Source of the DNA: Acinetobacter nosocomialis
Lineage (GTDB): Bacteria; Pseudomonadota; Gammaproteobacteria; Pseudomonadales; Moraxellaceae
Direction of reading: 5' to 3'
Assembly: GCA_025736915.1 (NCBI GenBank)
Contig: CP107049.1
Location: forward strand, 3,720,001 to 3,784,000
Length of the DNA: 64,000 bases
In this document: piece by piece, positions 9,981 to 18,065 of the stretch
How positions within the stretch are numbered: the stretch's first letter is position 1
Layout of the letters: each line of letters begins with the position of its first letter
Notes under the pieces: generated by a model
Database searches by the model: none
Seen by the model: the letters and a program-made list of their open reading frames with translations, nothing else
Told to the model about the DNA's origin: nothing
Program-made: the position numbers and the translations under genes

Positions 9981-10097
9981 TTGATTAGCTTAAAAAATCT
10001 TAATCGTGAGAATTGGATTCAATGTGCAAAGTTATCGTTGGATGAATCTCAAAAGGGCTATGTTGCACCAAATATATATTCTATTGCTGAGACTTGA
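9981..10097 (+). pseudogene. Relic of a GNAT acetyltransferase (N-terminal end only)
   Basis: Translating from the TTG at 9981 gives 38 codons, ISLKNLNRENWIQCAKLSL followed by DESQKGYVAPNIYSIAET, then TGA. This closely resembles the first ~40 residues of BltD/PaiA-like GNAT N-acetyltransferases, where a W-x(4)-L stretch is followed by QxGFVAPNxYSIA. Nothing corresponding to the acetyl-CoA site follows: within 20 bases comes the terminator of the convergent exbD gene. I read it as the remains of a deleted gene. It could instead be a functional micro-ORF, but the family match makes that less likely. Confidence 0.6.
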
Positions 10098-10109
10098 ATA
10101 TTTCGCTTC

Positions 10110-10142
10110 AAAAAAAACGCTAACTGAAGATTCAAGTTAGCG
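10110..10142 (-). terminator. Intrinsic terminator of the tonB-exbB-exbD operon
   Basis: Read on the minus strand, CGCTAACT and AGTTAGCG (10118-10125/10135-10142) form an 8-bp stem followed by a run of seven T residues, about 40 bases past the last exbD stop. Confidence 0.88.
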
Positions 10143-10180
10143 CAGGAGTTAATAGAGTTAAATAGATTGAAACGCAATAA

Positions 10181-10594
10181 TTAGTTACTGCTCACAATTC
10201 CAATTTTAGTAACACCTAAACGCTGTGCTGTAGCCATAACCATCGCTACATTTTTATATTCAGCCAACTGGTCTGGTTTGAGTTTGATCTGGTCTTGATC
10301 TTTTTTAGCAACCACACCTTGAAATAAAGTCTCTAGAGCCTTGCGGTCAGAAACTGCTTGGTTATTCCAAAATACTTTGCCTGCTGCATCAATTCTTACA
10401 TCAATCACTTCAGGTGGCTTTTCATTTGTTGGTGGCGGTGTGCCATTTGGCAAATTAATATTAATCGCGTTGTTTGGTGCAGGTATAGTAATAATAAACA
10501 TAATAATGAGTACCAACATGACATCAATAAGAGGTGTCATGTTGACTTCCAACATTACATCATCGTCATTATTTGAACCGACATTCATACCCAT
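10181..10594 (-). CDS. exbD: ExbD-family proton channel subunit (second copy)
   Basis: ExbD forms, with ExbB, the proton-motive-force motor that energises TonB. The 137-residue product has a short cytoplasmic N-terminus, one transmembrane helix holding the essential aspartate (NMTPLIDVMLVLIIMFIIT, residues about 19-37) and a periplasmic domain. The ATG at 10594 follows AAGGAGA and the protein then begins MGMNVGS, like its neighbour's MGMSVGS; the upstream in-frame codons overlap the preceding gene and are rejected. It is a paralogue of the gene at 10614-11036, and the spacing of about 20 bases shows a shared transcript. Confidence 0.93.
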   Translation of the reverse strand: MGMNVGSNNDDDVMLEVNMTPLIDVMLVLIIMFIITIPAPNNAININLPNGTPPPTNEKPPEVIDVRIDAAGKVFWNNQAVSDRKALETLFQGVVAKKDQDQIKLKPDQLAEYKNVAMVMATAQRLGVTKIGIVSSN

Positions 10595-10613
10595 AAGATT
10601 CTCCTTAAAATAG

Positions 10614-11036
10614 TTATGGGGAGGCTGGAGGGGTAGTAACAAATGCAATTTTGCCAATACCAGCTTGTTTGGTCGTACTAATGACCTGATCTATCGCTTC
10701 AAAATGGGTAAGCTGATCTCCTCGAATATGTACCTCTGGCTGTGGTCTTTTTTGTGCCACAGCCTGTAATTTTGCTAACAATATTTCTTTATTAGGTACA
10801 TAACTTTCATTCCAGAAAATATCTCCTTTCTTATTTACTGAAAGTTGAATATTTTCAGGTGTAGTTGCGTACGGCGTATTTTTTTCTTCTGGCAGTTTCA
10901 CTGGAACTGTATGAGTAACTACCGGAATAGTAATAAGAAAAATAATAAGTAAAACCAACATGACATCAACTAGAGGCGTCGTGTTAATTGTTCCAATCAT
11001 TTCGTCATCATCTTCAGAACCAACACTCATACCCAT
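10614..11036 (-). CDS. exbD: ExbD-family proton channel subunit (first copy)
   Basis: This 140-residue ExbD paralogue starts MGMSVGSEDDDEM and carries the channel helix with its aspartate (TPLVDVMLVLLIIFLIT, residues about 20-36), then a periplasmic domain ending in the ExbD-like segment around IDQVISTTKQAGIGKIAFV. AGGAG lies 8 bases before the ATG. Two ExbD genes after one exbB is an arrangement also known in Xanthomonas (exbD1/exbD2), so the motor may be hetero-oligomeric or tuned to particular receptors. Confidence 0.93.
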   Translation of the reverse strand: MGMSVGSEDDDEMIGTINTTPLVDVMLVLLIIFLITIPVVTHTVPVKLPEEKNTPYATTPENIQLSVNKKGDIFWNESYVPNKEILLAKLQAVAQKRPQPEVHIRGDQLTHFEAIDQVISTTKQAGIGKIAFVTTPPASP

Positions 11037-11051
11037 AATGTTTGCTCCTGA

Positions 11052-11933
11052 TTATTTGATACTGCGGTTAACTGAATTATTGGTATTAATTTCACCGCTT
11101 AATAAAACTGCATGTAAATCTGAACCAAATGAACGGACGTTTTCCATTACTGCTTTATTGCGACGAGTCAACCAGTTGTAACCAAGTACAGCCGGTACTG
11201 CGACTGCAAGACCAATAGCTGTCATAATCAGAGCTTCACCGACAGGTCCTGCAACTTTATCAATAGACGCCTGACCTGAAATCCCGATAGCTGTTAAAGC
11301 ATGATAGATTCCCCAGACTGTTCCGAATAGGCCCACGAAAGGTGCCGTAGAACCTACAGTTGCTAAAAAGGCTAAACCGCCACCTAAATGGTTTTGTACT
11401 TTTTCAATTGCACGTTGTATTGAAATGCTTACCCAAGTATTGAAGTCAATACGTTCTAGTAAAGAACCGCCGTGTGACTTAGTTGAGTTAATACCTTTTT
11501 CTGCAATAAAACGATATGCACTACTTTGTTCTAGACCATCAGCAGCATTATCCAGAGAAGTAGCTTCCCAAAAACTTTTTTCTGCTTCTTTACCTTGGCG
11601 TTTTACTTTAGCTTGTTGTAAGAATTTAGAAACAATGATGTACCACGTACCAATAGACATAAGTACGAGTATGAATAGGGTAGATTTAGCAACTAAATCA
11701 CCTTCACGCCAAAGAGCTTCCAGACCATAAGGGTTTTTAACAGTTTCACTGCTTGCAGGCTTTGGAGGTGGAGTTGGTGTATTTGCGTTTGAAGTTGCTT
11801 CTGTAGTTGCGGTTGCAACAGGAGTATTGCTCGTTTCTTCTGCAAAAACTGTACTTAATGGGAGCAATGAGCATGCTGCGATTAAACTTGCAGAAGCGAA
11901 ACGTACGAGTGGTTGAGTTGATTTTTTCATCAT
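11052..11933 (-). CDS. exbB: ExbB-family proton channel with N-terminal signal-like extension
   Basis: ExbB is the multi-pass channel subunit of the TonB motor. The 293-residue protein starts with a signal-peptide-like segment (RFASASLIAACSLLPLSTVFA, split here for length, ending near residue 31) and a Thr/Pro/Ala-rich linker up to about residue 65. The MotA/TolQ/ExbB core then has three membrane helices: about 85-105 (STLFILVLMSIGTWYII), about 190-215 and about 235-255. The core motifs GLAFLATVGSTAPFVGLFGT and ALIMTAIGLAVAVPAVLGYN are clear. The periplasmic extension is longer than in E. coli ExbB (244 residues). GGAGA precedes the start. It is cotranscribed with tonB upstream and exbD downstream. 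Confidence 0.93.
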   Translation of the reverse strand: MMKKSTQPLVRFASASLIAACSLLPLSTVFAEETSNTPVATATTEATSNANTPTPPPKPASSETVKNPYGLEALWREGDLVAKSTLFILVLMSIGTWYIIVSKFLQQAKVKRQGKEAEKSFWEATSLDNAADGLEQSSAYRFIAEKGINSTKSHGGSLLERIDFNTWVSISIQRAIEKVQNHLGGGLAFLATVGSTAPFVGLFGTVWGIYHALTAIGISGQASIDKVAGPVGEALIMTAIGLAVAVPAVLGYNWLTRRNKAVMENVRSFGSDLHAVLLSGEINTNNSVNRSIK

Positions 11934-11973
11934 ATTATCTCCAATATTTTTAATTTCTTACTAATTCAATTGT

Positions 11974-12696
11974 TTATTCAATTACGAATGGATATTCAAT
12001 TTCATACCAGTCCTGCTGAGGCACACCATCTTTCATTGCTGGTTTGAACGTACATAAGCTGTAAGCTTTAGTTGCCGCTTTATCTAAGGTTTTGCTACCA
12101 CTCGATTTTTTCACTTTGGCATCAATTACTTTGCCGGAAGTATCAACTAATACACGTATGCGCACCGTACCTTGTTCTTCATTCATTAGTGCTTCACGTG
12201 GATATTCCGGTTTTTCACAACCTGCAGAACCTTCTGAAACGCCACGAGTCACGCCAGCTTGTTTAGGCGCTGGTGCGGCCGCTGCTGGAGCAGGGGCTGC
12301 AACTGGACTTGGCGATGGTGCACTAGGTGCAGCCGGCGCAGCTGGAGCAGGAGTCGCAACTTTAGTTGGCTGAGCTACCGGAGTGGTTTTTTGTACCGGT
12401 GTCGCTACTTTCTCAACCTGTTTAGGCGGCTCAGGAACCTTGGCAACCTTTTCGACCATTTTGGGTGGCTCAGGTGGTTTTTCCTTCGGTTTTGGCTCCT
12501 CCGGTTTTGGCGGAGGAGGTGGTTTAATATCCTGAATAATTTGTAATTCCACAGGTTTTTCTGCTGGTTTTTGAATATTGTTTGCTAAACCTGACATCAG
12601 AATATAGGCAACAAGAAGATGCAGAAAAAGCACTGCGGCAATACCAATAAGGCGTTTGGCAGATTTATTTTCTATGTCTGTAAAAGTCATGCCCAT
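11974..12696 (-). CDS. tonB: TonB energy-transducing protein
   Basis: TonB spans the periplasm and transmits energy from ExbB/ExbD to outer-membrane receptors. The 240-residue protein has an N-terminal anchor (about residues 17-38, IGIAAVLFLHLLVAYILMS), a long Pro/Lys/Ala-rich spacer (about 45-155, with PPPPPKPEEPKPKEK), and the C-terminal receptor-binding domain (about 165-240) with PEYPREALMNEEQGTVRIR, VLVDTSGKVIDAKV and FKPAMKDGVPQQDW. I choose the ATG at 12696 because CAGGAG lies about 6 bases upstream; a TTG at 12720 would place that site inside the gene. The receptor gene starts this same-strand cluster, 87 bases upstream. Confidence 0.95.
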   Translation of the reverse strand: MGMTFTDIENKSAKRLIGIAAVLFLHLLVAYILMSGLANNIQKPAEKPVELQIIQDIKPPPPPKPEEPKPKEKPPEPPKMVEKVAKVPEPPKQVEKVATPVQKTTPVAQPTKVATPAPAAPAAPSAPSPSPVAAPAPAAAAPAPKQAGVTRGVSEGSAGCEKPEYPREALMNEEQGTVRIRVLVDTSGKVIDAKVKKSSGSKTLDKAATKAYSLCTFKPAMKDGVPQQDWYEIEYPFVIE

Positions 12697-12807
12697 AGTT
12701 ACTCCTGAAACTGTAGACAAACAATTTTTTAAAATGACTGTTTGGCTAAGAATGAGTATTTGTTCTGCAAACTAACTTTTTGAGGGTTATATTTGCAGAA
12801 CAACCAT

Positions 12808-15480
12808 TTAGAACTTATATGTACCTCGTACAAAGTAAGTACGTCCTAAAGGATCTGCGTAACGTGGGTCATATCCCATTTGGAAGTTATCAATTACGTT
12901 AGAAGCAGGTGGATCTTCATCAAATATATTTTTAATGCCTGCTGTTAACTCTAGGTTTTTAAAGCCTTTGTAAGTCCCTGAAATATTGTAGGTTGTATAG
13001 TCACTTACTCTATGGTTCTGATCATTCGCGTTTTGATCTTGATAACCGCGTGAGAAGTTTTGTTGTAGATTTAAAGCCCAGTTCTCATAGTTCCAGTTCA
13101 GGTTTGCAGTATGTTTCCAGCGCAAAATAATCGATTGATAATCTAAGCCGCTATATGACCCTGCAACACCTTTCCAGTCACCATCTGGTTCTGCTTGATA
13201 TTTGTAGTCAGTGATATATGTACCATCAATATTGAAACCAAATCGACCTGTGGCAGTCATTGGTGAAACCCAACTTAAGCCCACATCAAAACCAGATGTT
13301 TTAATACCACCTAAATTTTGTTGTGTAGTAATAATATAATTTAGTGAACCGTCAGCATTACGTACAAATTTGTCTCCATATTTCACAGGATCTGCAAATA
13401 TAGCTGCTTCGGATAGTGTGGCAATTTGTTTATCTACTTCTATATTGAAGTAATCAAGAGTGAAGGCTAAATTTTTAACAGGTTCAAATACTAAACCTGC
13501 TGTAAAAGATTTAGATTCTTCTGGATTTAAACTCTTATTCCCACCGTTTTGACGTTTGAACTGCATATTACAGTCGCGTTCTTGTTTACCACCAGGTTGT
13601 ACAACTCCTCCAGGACAAAGTGCTGGGTCGTCATATGTTGCACCAGTATTTGTGACAGAGTTCGGGCCATTAACCTCCCAAAGTGTAGGAGCTCTGAAAC
13701 CTGTACTATAAGTGGTACGGAACATTAATTGTTTGATTGGCTCCCAACGAAGTGCAAATTTTGGATTGAACGTATCACCAAAGTCATTGTAGTCATCATA
13801 TCGAGCAGCAATTTGAGCTTCTAAAGTTTTGTGCAGTGGAATATGAAATTCGGTAAATACCGATTTGATATTACGATCACCTTTATTTTCCGGTTCGTCT
13901 GGATCAGTACCCGTACTAGGAGCTAGTCGAGCAACATCCGCAACTACCTTTGAAGTCCAATCTTCATAACGATAGCTTGCTCCAACAGCGAACCCAACAT
14001 CACCTGCTGGTAGTTTGAAAATAGGTCGACTTGCAGTGAAATCAACTGTGGTTGTGTCTAGGTTGGCTTTTAAATATTTGCCCTTAACACCGAGTTGATC
14101 CCATACACCAGCATCTTCAGCGTTCTGAGGTCCGAATGGATTTAAGGTGCCATTGTTTAAAGCTTCTTGAGTTTTGTCATAGTTTAAATATCCACTCAAG
14201 ATTGCATCGGAGGCACTGCTATGTGCATAGGTCACCCCTGAATTGATATCCCAACCATGTGTTTCACCTTCAATACCCGCAAATATCCGGTGTGATTGAT
14301 TAATACTATTACTTACACGATTACCAGCTTGTGAACGTAAATAAAGATCGATAGGACCCGATGCTCCAGCAAGAGCAGGGGTTATCCCATTTCCTGGGTA
14401 ATATTTACTGTTAGGGTCTAGGCTTAAATCAAAAAATACGTCTGGTGCGACTGAAGTGGTGACCTCATTTCTTGCATATAAATATTCGGCAATTGCATTA
14501 AAATTATCGCTGAGTTTAAAAGTCGCACGGCCCATTACAGAAATGTCTTCTGTTTTTGGAACTATTCCAATAACCGCTTGGCTGTTATATCTACAAGTTT
14601 TGCCATCAGGACTGCTGACTAGAGGGTTATCACTACAACCTATAGATGCATAAGGATTGCCTAAACCTGGAACATTGGCAGGGAATGAACCACTACTGGT
14701 TTTATTTACACCTAATTCAGGTAATATGCCTCCGCGTCGACTGACTTTACGGTCTTGGGCCATGACATCATCACCTTTTCGGTAATCGACAACTCCAAAA
14801 ACGTTGTAGCCATTTTCCTCTAAGTCACCAAAACCGCCGAAAATGCTATAGTCTTGTTGATCTCCACCTTTTTCTTCTGGTTTTTGATATCCAGCGGTTA
14901 GGTTAAGACCCGTAAACTGCTTTTTAGTAATGAAGTTGATAACCCCACCGATTGCATCTGTTCCATAAATGGAAGAAGCACCATCACGTAAAACTTCAAT
15001 ACGGTCTAACATGGCGAGTGGAATAATATTTAAGTTTGTCACCCCACTATCATATGCATTAGCAGCTAATCTACGACCATTCAGCAAAATAAGTGTCTTG
15101 TTAGCACCCAAAGCTCTCAGGTTTGCTGCTGACCCCACAGTTTTACTAGCGCCCACATTGCTAGCAGTTACGAAGTTTGATTGGTTTGCACTAATCTTGG
15201 CTAAGGCTTCTTCAGTTGATGTTACCCCTTGTTTTAAAATTTCATCAACTTTTACAACAGTAATTGGTGAAGCACTTTGAGCAGCAACGCCTTTGATTGA
15301 AGAACCTGTAACGGCAACTTTCACAACTTTTGCTGGTTTATCATCATTACTTGTTTGTTCGGTTTCTGCTGCTTGTGCCATGGTAAGACACATCATGCTT
15401 AAACTAAGGGTACTTAATTTAAGTATTGTCTTGCCGATCTTGGGGGTTACCTGAGATCGAACATTGTATTTTTTTTTCAT
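12808..15480 (-). CDS. TonB-dependent outer-membrane receptor, substrate unknown
   Basis: This 890-residue receptor takes up a large solute across the outer membrane at the expense of TonB energy. A signal peptide ends at MAQA (about residue 37), followed by a TonB-box region, a plug domain (about 55-180; LRALGANKTLILLNGRRL, MLDRIEVLRDGASSIYGTDA, GGVINFITKK) and a 22-strand barrel ending in the typical aromatic FVRGTYKF. The barrel contains the usual RTTYSTGFRAPTLWEV stretch. It lacks an obvious Fur box upstream. Its closest neighbours are tonB-exbB-exbD-exbD on the same strand and, divergently, a peptide-type ABC system. I infer a peptide-like or peptide-conjugated substrate rather than a simple iron siderophore; this is not proven. 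Confidence 0.93.
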   Translation of the reverse strand: MKKKYNVRSQVTPKIGKTILKLSTLSLSMMCLTMAQAAETEQTSNDDKPAKVVKVAVTGSSIKGVAAQSASPITVVKVDEILKQGVTSTEEALAKISANQSNFVTASNVGASKTVGSAANLRALGANKTLILLNGRRLAANAYDSGVTNLNIIPLAMLDRIEVLRDGASSIYGTDAIGGVINFITKKQFTGLNLTAGYQKPEEKGGDQQDYSIFGGFGDLEENGYNVFGVVDYRKGDDVMAQDRKVSRRGGILPELGVNKTSSGSFPANVPGLGNPYASIGCSDNPLVSSPDGKTCRYNSQAVIGIVPKTEDISVMGRATFKLSDNFNAIAEYLYARNEVTTSVAPDVFFDLSLDPNSKYYPGNGITPALAGASGPIDLYLRSQAGNRVSNSINQSHRIFAGIEGETHGWDINSGVTYAHSSASDAILSGYLNYDKTQEALNNGTLNPFGPQNAEDAGVWDQLGVKGKYLKANLDTTTVDFTASRPIFKLPAGDVGFAVGASYRYEDWTSKVVADVARLAPSTGTDPDEPENKGDRNIKSVFTEFHIPLHKTLEAQIAARYDDYNDFGDTFNPKFALRWEPIKQLMFRTTYSTGFRAPTLWEVNGPNSVTNTGATYDDPALCPGGVVQPGGKQERDCNMQFKRQNGGNKSLNPEESKSFTAGLVFEPVKNLAFTLDYFNIEVDKQIATLSEAAIFADPVKYGDKFVRNADGSLNYIITTQQNLGGIKTSGFDVGLSWVSPMTATGRFGFNIDGTYITDYKYQAEPDGDWKGVAGSYSGLDYQSIILRWKHTANLNWNYENWALNLQQNFSRGYQDQNANDQNHRVSDYTTYNISGTYKGFKNLELTAGIKNIFDEDPPASNVIDNFQMGYDPRYADPLGRTYFVRGTYKF

Positions 15481-16262
15481 CGTGGACGTGATCCCTTTTT
15501 GTTGTAGTTAGCGATATTGCTGGAATGTTTTTAAGCAAAGCAAGTGCCAACTATATATTTTTCTTTTTTTAGTTTATGCAAAATATTGATAAATATTGAT
15601 TTTATTATGTTTGAGGGCAGTGTTTCTGTTTCTTTTGAAGTTAAATAAATTTTCCGTTTGGCAAATTTTTTTGTATTGGCTAAAAGTTTCAAATTTATTT
15701 GTATAAAAAATATACATTAATGGACACTTCACATACTTAATAAATAAAAATGTATCGTTTTAGAACTTTATTATATGTAATGTTATACTATTTGTTGTAA
15801 GATTTTTTTATATAATTTTATTTAAATATCAGTATATTAAGTTGATATTTTTAACTAAGTATAAATGGATTAATATGATGCATAATGAATCATCAATGTA
15901 TTTTTTTTGTGCATTTAAGGTGTTAAATGATTAACATATACAAATATAATATTTGGCAAAAAGTAACTTTTATTTATATAGTTCAAACGGATTTAAGTAC
16001 CTAATAAAAATATGAATTTCTAATATTCTTAAATTTTTTATTATGAATACTCATAGATGGCATGAAATTCGCTTTATATTCAGTAGTTACAAAACACTGG
16101 GTACTTGAATTTATTTTTCCATTTGATCAAATAAAAAGATGATAAAGGAAAGTGAATTCCAAATCCCAAATAGGCCTATCTGCTGAAAAAAGAACTTTTC
16201 TTATGCGGATTTAGATGTTACTCAAAAGGTTAATATCTTTTAAAAAAATTAGTTATGTGGAT
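15481..16262. promoter_or_regulatory. Long AT-rich divergent intergenic region
   Basis: This stretch separates the minus-strand receptor/TonB cluster from the plus-strand binding protein/ABC cluster. I see no gene in it. It contains a perfect tandem repeat of AAATATTGAT (15581-15600) near the receptor start, and a perfect 12-bp palindrome ATTTGATCAAAT (16121-16132) about 130 bases before the first binding-protein gene. TATACT at 15784-15789 has only a weak -35. No 19-bp Fur box is evident. Both promoters and any shared operator must lie here. Confidence 0.55.
15581..15600. repeat. Tandem 10-bp repeat upstream of the receptor gene
   Basis: AAATATTGAT occurs twice in immediate succession, 101-120 bases upstream of the receptor start. 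It may be a regulator site or chance in an AT-rich gap. Confidence 0.5.
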
Positions 16263-18047
16263 ATGAACTTGAAATTAAAATTTTTTAAGCTCGCCATTTT
16301 AAGTTTGGCTATTACATCAATTCCATGTGCTTATGCAATTACGCCAGCACAACCAAACAAGATTTTGCATGTTGCCTATGAAGCACCTGATGACGGTTTT
16401 GACATGGTTAAAACCACCAATTTCTATAGTGCAAGTATTGCAGAAGCTATTTTTGAACCACTACTCAAATACGATTATTTAGCACGTCCACTACAACTGG
16501 TTCCTTATACGGCTGAAAGCATGCCGAAGGTTGAGCAAGACGGTAAAGTTTATATATTTAAAATTAAGCCAGGTATTTATTTTACGGATGATCCTGCCTT
16601 TAAAGGCAAACGCCGTGAATTGGTGGCCGAAGATTATGTTTATTCAATTAAACGTATTTTAGACCCTAAAAATAGAGCACCTTCCGTTTCTTTTTTGGAT
16701 GGAAAATTAGTGGGTGCCGATGCAGTTGTAGCTCAAGCAAAGAAAACTGGAAAGTTTGATTATGCTACGCCAATTGCAGGACTTAAAGCGACTGACCGAT
16801 ATACCCTACAGTTTACCTTAACTCGCCAAGACTATAATTTTCCTTATATTCTTGCCTATATTGCTTTTGGTAGCGTTGCTAAAGAGGTTGTTGATTATTA
16901 CGGTGATCGTATCGGTATGCATCCAGTAGGTACCGGACCGTACATGTTAAGTAAATATGTTCCAAGAAGTAAGGTCGAGTTGGTTGCCAATCCTGATTAT
17001 CGTGGTTTTGTCTGGAATTTTAAGTCAACAGGAACACCGTGGGATAACCAACTTGTTAAAGAAATGTCTGGAAAGAAAATGCCGCAAGTTGGCAAGGTGG
17101 TGGTCAGTATCATTGAAGAACAACAATCAAGATGGTTAGCTTTTCAATCGGGTCAATTAGATTTTGACAAACTTACAGCAGATGCCGTTCCTCAAGCGTT
17201 AGATGGAAATCAACTTAAAGCTTCTTTTCAAAAAAGAGGCATTAAACATTTTCCATATAAAGAACCTGAAATGACCTATACCATGATGAATATGCGTGAT
17301 CCGGTTATTGGTGGTTTTAGTCCAGAAAAAATTGCGCTTCGTCGAGCAATTACTTTGGCCTATGACCAAAAAGAAAGCATAAAACAGGCATATAAAGGTC
17401 AGGCAGTGAGAGCAGAAATGTTTATACCTGAAGGTGTAAACGGATATAACCCGAAGTATAAAAGTAGCGTAGGATATAATCCGCGGCTAGCAAATAAACT
17501 GCTTGATTATTATGGTTATAAAAAAGGGGCTGATGGCTATCGGACCTTACCAAATGGCAAACCTTTAGTTTTAAAAATTAATAATGAAAATAGCTCAGCA
17601 TCAGTTATTCATTCTGAACTCTGGAAAAAAAATCTAGACGCGATTGGCATTCGTGCTGACTTTAAAGTAAGTAATTTTGCAGATAACTTAAAAGCCGCAA
17701 CTCAATGTAAATATATGATGTGGAGCGGGGCATGGATTGCTGACTATCCCGAAGGAGATAATTTTGCACAATTACTATATGGACCAAATGCTGGGCAAGG
17801 AAACCATGCTTGTTATCAGTCTAAAACATATGACGCTCTTTATACTCAGGCCATTCATTTACCACCTCTACAACGTCTACCATATTATGAAAAGCTTAAT
17901 CGCCAGATTGAAGCTGACAATCCTTGGATTATTCATGTCACTCGAATTCGCAATTGGTTGATACGACCACAAGTTCAGGGTTTTAAACCCCACCCGATGA
18001 TGAATACAAACTGGCAATATCTTGATATTACCCCCGTTAAAAAATAA
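16263..18047 (+). CDS. Periplasmic solute-binding protein, family 5 (peptide-type), copy 1
   Basis: The product belongs to the large oligopeptide/dipeptide-binding family that feeds Opp/Dpp/Yej-type ABC importers. The family body runs through YTFKIKPGIYFTDDP-like, VGTGPYMLSKYVPRSKVEL and NPDYRGFVWNF segments, and near the C-terminus MWSGAWIADYPEGDNFAQLL. From the ATG at 16263 the protein starts with a good signal peptide (MNLKLKFFKLAILSLAITS, cleaved near AYA), giving 594 residues. The ATG at 16215 would add a long charged leader; neither start has a strong ribosome site. It is a diverged tandem paralogue of the next gene, with 18 bases between them. Confidence 0.9.
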   Translation: MNLKLKFFKLAILSLAITSIPCAYAITPAQPNKILHVAYEAPDDGFDMVKTTNFYSASIAEAIFEPLLKYDYLARPLQLVPYTAESMPKVEQDGKVYIFKIKPGIYFTDDPAFKGKRRELVAEDYVYSIKRILDPKNRAPSVSFLDGKLVGADAVVAQAKKTGKFDYATPIAGLKATDRYTLQFTLTRQDYNFPYILAYIAFGSVAKEVVDYYGDRIGMHPVGTGPYMLSKYVPRSKVELVANPDYRGFVWNFKSTGTPWDNQLVKEMSGKKMPQVGKVVVSIIEEQQSRWLAFQSGQLDFDKLTADAVPQALDGNQLKASFQKRGIKHFPYKEPEMTYTMMNMRDPVIGGFSPEKIALRRAITLAYDQKESIKQAYKGQAVRAEMFIPEGVNGYNPKYKSSVGYNPRLANKLLDYYGYKKGADGYRTLPNGKPLVLKINNENSSASVIHSELWKKNLDAIGIRADFKVSNFADNLKAATQCKYMMWSGAWIADYPEGDNFAQLLYGPNAGQGNHACYQSKTYDALYTQAIHLPPLQRLPYYEKLNRQIEADNPWIIHVTRIRNWLIRPQVQGFKPHPMMNTNWQYLDITPVKK

Positions 18048-18065
18048 TTTTAGATAAAGATCATC

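Noticed and set aside
12092..12546. Plus-strand open frames across tonB
   Set aside because: They are shadows of the Pro/Lys/Ala-rich TonB spacer; the translated products are low-complexity Gly/Ala or Trp/Arg strings.
15586..15600. Fur-like sequence TGATAAATATTGATT upstream of the receptor gene
   Set aside because: Only about 10 of 15 positions match the 7-1-7 Fur motif and the region is very AT-rich; the match is explained by the AAATATTGAT tandem repeat.
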